Below, in pieces: positions 58,613-64,000 of a stretch of DNA of 64,000 bases. Position 1 is the first letter of the stretch. Every line of letters starts with the position of its first letter. The stretch lies in the NCBI RefSeq assembly GCF_022698145.1, contig NZ_JALDAX010000018.1, positions 109,201-173,200 on the forward strand, read 5' to 3'. The notes under the pieces are model-generated. The model searched no databases. It was given only the letters and a program-made list of their open reading frames with translations, and was not told where the DNA came from. The DNA comes from Streptomyces spinosisporus (GTDB lineage: Bacteria; Actinomycetota; Actinomycetes; Streptomycetales; Streptomycetaceae). A program made the position numbers and the translations under genes.

Positions 58613-59047
58613 TCACCTGCATGCGAAGAGACGACTGGGCACTTCTGCCCAGATCGTCTTGCCGTCGTCGTGCATCTCGGTGCTGAGGTGGCCCCCGTAT
58701 TCGTCGAGCAGGGCCTCCACGATGGCCGTTCCACGGCCGTCCGTCGCACACAGCGACGGAGCGCGGCGCTGAAGACGGTCGGCGTGGTTGTCGCGGATTC
58801 CGATACGGACCGCACGGTCGTCGAGCCTCACGGTGACCAGGATGCGTGGCGTGTGCCGGCCGGCATGAGTGACGGCGTTGGTGACCAGCTCGGAGACGAT
58901 CACACCCAGCATGTAGTGCACCTCGCCGTCGCGCGGGCATCCCCACTCCAACAGCGATGCGATGACGCGACGCCTGGCGGTGGAAGCCGCGGACGGGTGG
59001 CTCGGCAGCTCTATGAGATGGCGGGTGGGGAGGAGTGTGGTGCTCAT
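58613..59047 (-). CDS. Anti-sigma-type ATP-binding protein (HATPase_c_2)
   Basis: A 144-residue protein of the SpoIIAB/RsbW-like ATPase family common in Streptomyces: N-box in LGVIVSELVTNAVTHA, G1-type motif in RIGIRDNHAD and the last glycine-rich motif in GRGTAIVEALLDEYGG. No partner anti-anti-sigma gene is next to it. ATG at 59047 at the start of homology. Confidence 0.85.
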   Translation of the reverse strand: MSTTLLPTRHLIELPSHPSAASTARRRVIASLLEWGCPRDGEVHYMLGVIVSELVTNAVTHAGRHTPRILVTVRLDDRAVRIGIRDNHADRLQRRAPSLCATDGRGTAIVEALLDEYGGHLSTEMHDDGKTIWAEVPSRLFACR

Positions 59048-59087
59048 CGTGATCTCGCAGTGGTACTGGACGAGCGTCACGCTGACG

Positions 59088-59118
59088 CTGAGATCTCTAC
59101 TACTCAATCTGAGATATC
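59088..59118. repeat. Two direct repeats upstream of the anti-sigma-type gene
   Basis: CTGAGATCTC (59088-59097) and CTGAGATATC (59109-59118) are two helical turns apart, 41 bases from the start codon of the gene on the minus strand. They could be a tandem regulator site. Confidence 0.4.
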
Positions 59119-59143
59119 AGTCCATCACTCATGATGCCCCGTG

Positions 59144-60643
59144 TCAATCGCGAGGCCCGGGCGTGGGTCGGAGCGAGGCCATCCAAGCCTCGACCTCGTC
59201 GGAGCGGCGCGGCAGTCCTGCCGACAGCAGACGGCTGCCGTCCTCGGTGACCAGGATGTCGTCCTCGATGCGGACGCCTGTGCCCCGGTACTCCTCGGGG
59301 ACCGTCAGGTCGTCCGGCTGGAAGTACAGTCCCGGCTCCACGGTGAAGACCATGCCGGGCGCGAGCGTGCCGGCGACGTGGGACTCGACGCGCGCGGCGG
59401 CGCAGTCATGGACGTCCATGCCGAGCATGTGCCCGGTGCCGTGCAGGGTCCAGCGGCGCTGCAGTCCGAGTTCGAGCACACGCTCGGCCGGGCCCTGGAG
59501 CACGCCCCACTCGACGAGTTTCCCCGCCAGCACGAGCTGAGCCGCGTCGTGGAAGTCCCGGAAGCGGGCACCAGGTCGTACCGCTGCGATACCGGCCTCC
59601 TGCGCCTCGTACACCGCGTCGTAGATCTTCCGCTGAACGGCGTTGTAGCGACCGCTGATCGGGAGGGTGCGAGTGACGTCGGCGGTGTAGAGGGTGTGGG
59701 TCTCCACGCCGGCGTCCAGCAGCAGGAGATCGCCCGGCACCACGGGGCCGTCGTTGCGGGCCCAGTGCAAGGTGGAGGTGTGCGGGCCCGCGGCGCAGGT
59801 GGAGCCGTAGCCGACATCGTTGCCCTCGACCCGCGCGCGCAGGAAGAAGGTGCCTTCCACATACCGCTCGCCGGTCACCTGGGCCTTGTCGAGGTTCTTC
59901 ACGACGTCCTCGAAGCCCCGCACGGTGGAGTCGACGGCCTTCTGCAGTTCGCCGATCTCGAAGGCGTCCTTGACCAGGCGCGCCTCGGAGAGGAAGACGA
60001 GCAGTTCCTCGTCGCGGTGAGCGGTGGTCCTGTCGGCTACGGCCGCTTCGACCTGAGCGTCGTGCCCGCGGACGATCCGGACCGGTCCACTGCTCCGGCG
60101 CAGCATGTCCGGCAGATCGCGCACATCGGCCGTGTTGAGGCCGTACATCTGTTCCGCTTCGGTGAGGGAGTGGCGGGGGCCGACCCATAGTTCACCCTGC
60201 TCGTCCAGCCAGAACTCGCCGCTCTCGCGGTTCGAGCGGGGCAGAAGATGGAGCGTTGCCCTGTGTCCGGTGGCGTTCGGCGCCAGGACCAGGACTCCCC
60301 CCTCGCTCTGATCGCCCGTGAGGTAGGCGTACTCGGTGGCGGCTCGAAAGGCGTATGCCGTGTCATTCGAGCGCGTCTTCAGACGGCCTGCGGGGATCAC
60401 CAGCCATTCACCCGGGAAACGGTGCGACAGTTCGAGGCGGCGGGCAGCGGTCTCCGCGACCTGGGTGATCGGGGCGACGTTCCGTGCCTCGGGTTTCGCC
60501 CAGCCGGATCTCATGTGCTCGGCCAGTTCATGGGACACGTCAGGGTAAAAGCCGTTCTTGCGCTGCTTGATCGGCTCTGTGAACACACCGTCGAGTTGCA
60601 CCTGGACGGTCCTGGCCGTCGCCGGGTCGAGTTCTTCGGCCAT
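59144..60643 (-). CDS. Aminopeptidase P-like Xaa-Pro aminopeptidase
   Basis: A 499-residue metallopeptidase of the M24B family. An N-terminal domain (EWLVIPAGRLKTRSNDTAYA) is followed by the pita-bread catalytic domain with metal ligands in LLLDAGVETHTLYTADVTRT (two Asp), GTGHMLGMDVHD (His), VFTVEPGLYF (Glu) and VRIEDDILVTEDG (Glu). Length fits prokaryotic PepP. GGAGGA precedes the ATG at 60643. Confidence 0.92.
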   Translation of the reverse strand: MAEELDPATARTVQVQLDGVFTEPIKQRKNGFYPDVSHELAEHMRSGWAKPEARNVAPITQVAETAARRLELSHRFPGEWLVIPAGRLKTRSNDTAYAFRAATEYAYLTGDQSEGGVLVLAPNATGHRATLHLLPRSNRESGEFWLDEQGELWVGPRHSLTEAEQMYGLNTADVRDLPDMLRRSSGPVRIVRGHDAQVEAAVADRTTAHRDEELLVFLSEARLVKDAFEIGELQKAVDSTVRGFEDVVKNLDKAQVTGERYVEGTFFLRARVEGNDVGYGSTCAAGPHTSTLHWARNDGPVVPGDLLLLDAGVETHTLYTADVTRTLPISGRYNAVQRKIYDAVYEAQEAGIAAVRPGARFRDFHDAAQLVLAGKLVEWGVLQGPAERVLELGLQRRWTLHGTGHMLGMDVHDCAAARVESHVAGTLAPGMVFTVEPGLYFQPDDLTVPEEYRGTGVRIEDDILVTEDGSRLLSAGLPRRSDEVEAWMASLRPTPGPRD

Positions 60644-60720
60644 GAGTCCTCCATGGACGTCGTTGAGCGCCCTGCACGCTTTTTTGTGTCAAGGGCTGGT
60701 CGGAACACTGCCGGGTGGTG

Positions 60721-61359
60721 TCAGCCGAGAGCGACGTGCATGTTGCCGAGCGAAAGCAGCAACCCGAAGACGTCGACGGCCGCGATTCCCAGCAGCAAGG
60801 ACAGGGACCACGTTCGGCGCGCGGCTGCAGTGCGGATGAACTGCCAACCGACCAGCGCCAGCAGAAGTCCCTGAATCAGGAAACTCGGCTCGAAGAGCCA
60901 CAGGTCTCTCACCGCCGAAACGTGGTGATCGTGCGCCAGTGTCGTCGCATCCACTCCGGCCGCCTTCGGGAAATCGACGGCATCATGCACGCCGGCCAGG
61001 TAGAGGCTCTTCGTGACGAAGCCGAAGACGGCGTGAGACACACAGATCACGGCGCCGCCCCAGAGCGGAGTGAGTACCACCCAGGCCGACACGCGCCTGG
61101 CGAAGCGGTGATGGAGCGCGAGCACCCATGCCGCACCGATGAGCATGATCACGGACACGACCCAGTTGGCGTTCCTGACCGCGTCGGCGTTCTGCTGTGC
61201 CGCCAGTGGCACACCCCAGGTGCCGCCCACCGCCCAGTACACATGGATGCTCATGTAGAGGAGCGTGAAGGCGACCGTCAGACGGACGGGCCACGGCCCC
61301 TCCGCCACATGGGCTTTTCCGGGGGCCGGGTCGAGGGCTCTTTTGTCCAAGGCAGCCAA
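60721..61359 (-). CDS. DUF3995-like membrane protein
   Basis: A 212-residue, four-to-five helix membrane protein resembling DUF3995: the block LTVAFTLLYMSIHVYWAVGG is a family hallmark, followed by helices NWVVSVIMLIGAAWVLAL and FLIQGLLLALVGWQFIR. The start is uncertain: TTG at 61359 is the first in-frame start after a stop, but a GTG further in (VAEGPWPVRL) is possible. Copy 2 of the 75-bp element lies 90 bases upstream. Confidence 0.75.
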   Translation of the reverse strand: MAALDKRALDPAPGKAHVAEGPWPVRLTVAFTLLYMSIHVYWAVGGTWGVPLAAQQNADAVRNANWVVSVIMLIGAAWVLALHHRFARRVSAWVVLTPLWGGAVICVSHAVFGFVTKSLYLAGVHDAVDFPKAAGVDATTLAHDHHVSAVRDLWLFEPSFLIQGLLLALVGWQFIRTAAARRTWSLSLLLGIAAVDVFGLLLSLGNMHVALG

Positions 61360-61448
61360 GGAACACTTCTTTCTACATGAAACAGCTGAGGCGGACGGTC
61401 ATGGGGGTGCCGGCCAGTCCCTGGGCTGTCAGCCACAGAGTTGCTGTC

Positions 61449-61523
61449 GACATTAGGAAACGATCAACTCGCTGGGCCAGTGCGGATATGCACTGTTCGC
61501 TCGCACAGGGTTCCGGCCTGCCC
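61449..61523 (-). repeat. 75-bp repeated non-coding element, copy 2
   Basis: Gap-free copy of 55271-55345 (57 of 75 identical). It is in the same orientation and, like copy 1, lies upstream of a minus-strand gene. Confidence 0.75.
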
Positions 61524-61537
61524 ATGGTGTCGCGGAG

Positions 61538-61930
61538 CTAGGCAGGCCGATGTGCAGATGGTGAGGCCACGCGGGTTGTGAGTTGCACAGCCAGGTAAGC
61601 GTCAAGTGCTGCACGCTGGTCGCTGAGAACGGCGATGCGCGCTGCGAGTCGGTCACGGTGACGCTGGACCCCACGTAGGAAATCCGTACACACCGCATCC
61701 GTATCGAGAGCAGATCCGCCTACCAGTTGTGGCAGCACTTCTCTGATCAGGCGAACGGGAAGTCCGGACTCCACCAGTGAGCGGATGGCGAGCACCTGTT
61801 CGATCGTGGACTGGCAATAGTCACGGAAGCCATTGCTGCACCGACCCGGCACGATCAGGCCTTCGTCTTCGTAGTGCCGCAACGACCGTGCGCTGACGCC
61901 GCTGGCTTTGGCAGCCTCACCGATTTTCAT
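61538..61930 (-). CDS. MerR-family regulator
   Basis: A 130-residue MerR-type protein: MKIGEAAKASGVSARSLRHY and the HYEDEGLI recognition pattern, RLIREVLPQLVGG, then a coiled-coil dimer helix (RHRDRLAARIAVLSDQRAAL). No cysteines of metal-sensing types. ATG at 61930 is preferred; an ATG 15 bases upstream is an alternative. No divergent target is seen. Confidence 0.86.
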   Translation of the reverse strand: MKIGEAAKASGVSARSLRHYEDEGLIVPGRCSNGFRDYCQSTIEQVLAIRSLVESGLPVRLIREVLPQLVGGSALDTDAVCTDFLRGVQRHRDRLAARIAVLSDQRAALDAYLAVQLTTRVASPSAHRPA

Positions 61931-62228
61931 GTCTTCCAGCAACATCCAGACGCATCGTGGTGTTCCAGCACGGGACCTCAGGCACCGGCTCGCCGTTCCG
62001 GTCTGTCGGACTCGGACCGGCCCCGCTGCTCGGGGAATGCACCAGGGCCGGCCCGTCACGACGAACCCAAGCGCGCATTGGGCCGTCACACGCGACTGAA
62101 CCACGACTCGACAAGCCCTTCCCCCGCCACCCAGGGGGGAGGAGACGGAGGAACGACAGGCTTGGAACCGATGACTCAATCGGTATGCCTTCAGTGAAGC
62201 ACAGGGCGTGTGATGAAAGGTCAGGAAG
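61931..62228. other. Gap without a supported gene
   Basis: About 300 bases between the MerR start and the hairpin after the sigma gene. Reading frames here look like shadows; no ribosome binding site, clear promoter pair or dyad was found, apart from general promoter space for merR. Confidence 0.6.
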
Positions 62229-62261
62229 CCGCTGCGTATGGCGTTTATACGCCACCAGCGG
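62229..62261 (-). terminator. Hairpin directly after the sigma factor gene
   Basis: CCGCTG...CAGCGG (62229-62234, 62256-62261) encloses a perfect TGGCGT-TTAT-ACGCCA stem (62239-62254). It begins one base after the stop codon of the minus-strand gene at 62262. Confidence 0.75.
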
Positions 62262-62912
62262 TCAGCCCGCGGCGCTGAGGTGCCCGTTCGCTATCAGCTG
62301 GGCGCGGAGTTTCTTGCGGGCGTCGAACATCGTCTTGTAGAGCGCGTTCCGGTTGGTCTCCAACTCGCCGGCGAGCGTATCCAGGGGGACTCCGTTGACG
62401 ACGGCGGTGAAGACCTCTCGCTGGTGGGCACTCAGTGCCGTCCGGACGGCGTCGCGTACGGCGTCGGCCAGCTCTCGCGCCTGCGATTGGCTGACGGGGT
62501 CGACGCCGGCGTGGTCGGGCACCTGCGCCCATTCCTCCAGGTCGAAACGGGCGTGCGCAACGCGCCAGAAATGGCGACTCAGCTTGCTGGAAACTTCCAG
62601 CACGACAAATCGGTACGCCCAGGTGGTGAACCTGGCATCGCCTCGGAATTCACGGACTTTGCGCGTGATCCTCATCAGGGCGTCGGCGGCCGCCTGATGG
62701 GCGAGATCGTCCAGCTCGGGCCCGGCTATCAGGTAACGCGAACCCCTGCGCAACACCTGGTCCTTGGCAATCCTCACCAGCAGTTCATGCAGCCGCGTGC
62801 AAGCCTGCTCGTACCGCGGTCCACGGCCGTCCTCCAGCGCGTCCACCCAGGCGGCGGACTCGGGGTCGAGTTGTCGTCTACGGCGCGTTGTTTCGGCATT
62901 CGCAGCGTGCAT
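62262..62912 (-). CDS. RNA polymerase sigma-70 family protein
   Basis: A 216-residue sigma factor: region 2 (LDDLAHQAAADALMRITRKV, FRGDARFTTWAYRFVVLEVS) and region 4 (LSAHQREVFTAVVNGVPLDT, ETNRNALYKTMFDARKKLRA). The ATG at 62912 follows GAGGG at a short gap; an ATG at 62933 is also in frame. No anti-sigma gene flanks it. RDV-to-RNALYK helices suggest ECF-like promoter choice. Confidence 0.86.
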   Translation of the reverse strand: MHAANAETTRRRRQLDPESAAWVDALEDGRGPRYEQACTRLHELLVRIAKDQVLRRGSRYLIAGPELDDLAHQAAADALMRITRKVREFRGDARFTTWAYRFVVLEVSSKLSRHFWRVAHARFDLEEWAQVPDHAGVDPVSQSQARELADAVRDAVRTALSAHQREVFTAVVNGVPLDTLAGELETNRNALYKTMFDARKKLRAQLIANGHLSAAG

Positions 62913-63113
62913 GGCCCTCAATCCCCAGGTCATCTCGTACGAACAAGCCCATCACGGCACCATCTACAGACCGTCTACGCGAAGTCGCTGTTTTCGCCTG
63001 CGCCTTGCGCGCGTTTCGCGAAATCCCCCAGCCTGACGACTGCAGACGCCAGGTAAGGAATCCCTCCGCCTCGGCAGCTAATGGTGGATGAACCGGCGAA
63101 GGGGGAAGGCAGC

Positions 63114-63650
63114 GTGTTACCGGCAAGGGTGTGTGCCGTTTTGGCGGGCGGATGCTTCTGGGGCGTACAGGAGCTGTTCCGGACTTATCCGGGTGTCGTG
63201 GATACCCGTGTCGGCTACACCGGTGGCGAGGTGGTGGAACCGACCTACCGAAACCACGGGAATCATGCGGAGGCGGCCGAGGTCACTTTCGACCCGTCCG
63301 GGACGGACTACCGCAGCATCCTGGAATTCTTCTTCCAGATCCACGATCCGACCACATTGAATCGGCAGGGCGACGATGTCGGCTTGAGCTTCAGGTCCGC
63401 CATCTTCTACCTGAACGAAGGCCAGCGAAGCATCGCGCGAGCGGTGATCACCGACTGCGACGCGTCTGGACTGTGGCCGGGGAAGCTGGTCACCGAGGTT
63501 GTCCCGTCCGGCACGTTCTGGGAGGCGGAACCTGAACACCAGCACTACCTCCAGCGCCATCCGGACGCGCATATGAGCCAATACGTCCGGACGGACTGGA
63601 AGTTGCCCCGAGGACTGCCCGGGGGTGCCTCTAGTTGCGGCCGGCCATGA
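63114..63650 (+). CDS. msrA: Peptide-methionine (S)-S-oxide reductase MsrA
   Basis: A 178-residue MsrA with the nucleophile motif GGCFWGVQELF and the family blocks YTGGEVVEPTYRNHG, NHAEAAEVTFDP and RSAIFYLNEGQ. It repairs oxidised methionine. GTG at 63114 is chosen for GGGGGAAGG about 6 bases upstream, over the ATG at 63081. Its 3' end overlaps the convergent SDR gene by 20 bases. Confidence 0.9.
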   Translation: MLPARVCAVLAGGCFWGVQELFRTYPGVVDTRVGYTGGEVVEPTYRNHGNHAEAAEVTFDPSGTDYRSILEFFFQIHDPTTLNRQGDDVGLSFRSAIFYLNEGQRSIARAVITDCDASGLWPGKLVTEVVPSGTFWEAEPEHQHYLQRHPDAHMSQYVRTDWKLPRGLPGGASSCGRP

Positions 63651-64000
63651 CACCGCCGTCGACATTGAGGATGGCGCCCGTGGTCCAACTCGACGCGTCC
63701 GAGAGGAGGAAGACGATCGCGGAGGCCAGGTCCTGGGGCGTGCCGACCCGGCCGAGCGGGTGCAGGCCGCTCAACTGGTCCATCGCAGCGTCCAGTTGAC
63801 CTGCCGGGAAGACCTTTTCGAACAGCGGCGTCCGGGTGACGGCCGGAGCCACGGCGTTCACCCGGATGCCCTCGCCGGCGAGCTCAATGGCCAGGTTGTG
63901 GGTGAGAGCGTGCAGGCCCGCCTTGGCCATCGAGTAGGCCGACGACGGCGTCACGCCGAGCGCCTGGTGCGCCCACATGCTGCCCACGTTCACGATGGCA
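63631..64000 (-). CDS. Short-chain dehydrogenase, C-terminal fragment
   Basis: The last 122 residues of an SDR whose start is outside the window: NVGSMWAHQALGV, YSMAKAGLHALTHNLA with the catalytic Tyr-Lys, IRVNAVAPAVTRTPLF and the usual FLLSDASSWTTGAIL end. Intact on this side with its own stop. Substrate unknown. Confidence 0.88.
   Translation of the reverse strand, partial: AIVNVGSMWAHQALGVTPSSAYSMAKAGLHALTHNLAIELAGEGIRVNAVAPAVTRTPLFEKVFPAGQLDAAMDQLSGLHPLGRVGTPQDLASAIVFLLSDASSWTTGAILNVDGGVMAGRN

Noticed and set aside
1..64000. tRNA, rRNA, riboswitch or transposase
   Set aside because: I scanned for CCA-ended cloverleaf blocks, transposase motifs and common aptamer cores and saw none I could support; a covariance-model search would be decisive.

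Overview
The window looks like chromosomal DNA of a Streptomyces-type actinomycete. It is very GC-rich, uses many GTG and a few TTG starts, is full of ATGA/GTGA stop-start overlaps, and carries families typical of that group (CGNR zinc-finger protein, mycothiol-dependent maleylpyruvate isomerase-like proteins, PaaX, many TetR/LuxR regulators, a HATPase_c anti-sigma-type kinase). In-frame TTA leucine codons, the hallmark of bldA control in Streptomyces, are visible in three genes (16345, 22558, 27952). I see no rRNA, tRNA, CRISPR array, insertion sequence or prophage. This is a gene-dense accessory chromosomal region dominated by small regulator-plus-enzyme modules.

Layout. 1-3.3 kb: end of an MFS transporter gene, a PadR repressor divergent from an isochorismatase-type hydrolase over a tandem palindromic operator, an alpha/beta hydrolase, and a DinB/SCP2 protein. 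3.3-16.1 kb: one long minus-strand operon of ten translationally coupled genes. From promoter to end it encodes a peptide-type solute-binding lipoprotein, a DppB-like permease, a fused DppC-permease/DppD-ATPase, a DppF-like ATPase, two unrelated alpha/beta hydrolases, a CapA-type metallophosphatase-like protein, a CaiB/BaiF CoA-transferase and two 2-hydroxyacyl-CoA dehydratase-type subunits. A PaaX regulator is divergent and a second PaaX paralogue sits tail-to-tail with it. This reads as uptake plus CoA-dependent breakdown of an unidentified compound and is my main candidate for an undescribed system.

18-35 kb: small secreted protein, CGNR/TPR divergent pair, VOC protein, secreted endonuclease/phosphatase-like lipoprotein, Nudix hydrolase with an expanded VDE repeat, an ECF-type sigma gene overlapping a membrane protein gene, a TetR/SDR/NADP-oxidoreductase module, peptidase E, a double GNAT protein, an acyltransferase-3 membrane protein, a YxiG-like protein, a propeller lipoprotein, a TetR/quinone-oxidoreductase module, and a LuxR/SnoaL pair.

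35-46 kb: lipoprotein, MarR regulator with an FAD aromatic hydroxylase, DHFR-like reductase, MscL with a C-terminal zinc ribbon, alpha/beta hydrolase with divergent TetR, and an HxlR regulator divergent from a nitrilase / membrane protein / amidase / tautomerase operon. The latter looks like an uptake and hydrolysis pathway for a nitrile or amide.

46-64 kb: a frameshifted sugar-epimerase-like pseudogene, maleylpyruvate isomerase-like protein, PQQ-propeller membrane protein, GNAT, GntR, TetR, a PucR-type regulator with two HTH domains, NIPSNAP and EamA proteins, an orphan LuxR HTH protein, a LolD/FtsX-type ABC exporter divergent from a zinc-ribbon TetR, an anti-sigma-type ATPase, an aminopeptidase P, a DUF3995-like membrane protein, MerR, a sigma factor, MsrA, and the C-terminal part of an SDR cut by the window edge.

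Regulatory DNA is unusually readable here. Perfect or near-perfect palindromes lie in front of PadR, TPR/CGNR, TetR (five times), LuxR, MarR, HxlR and GntR genes. At least two regulator genes (MarR, GntR) appear to be transcribed as leaderless mRNAs with the operator on the promoter. A 75-bp non-coding element is present twice, each time upstream of a minus-strand gene.
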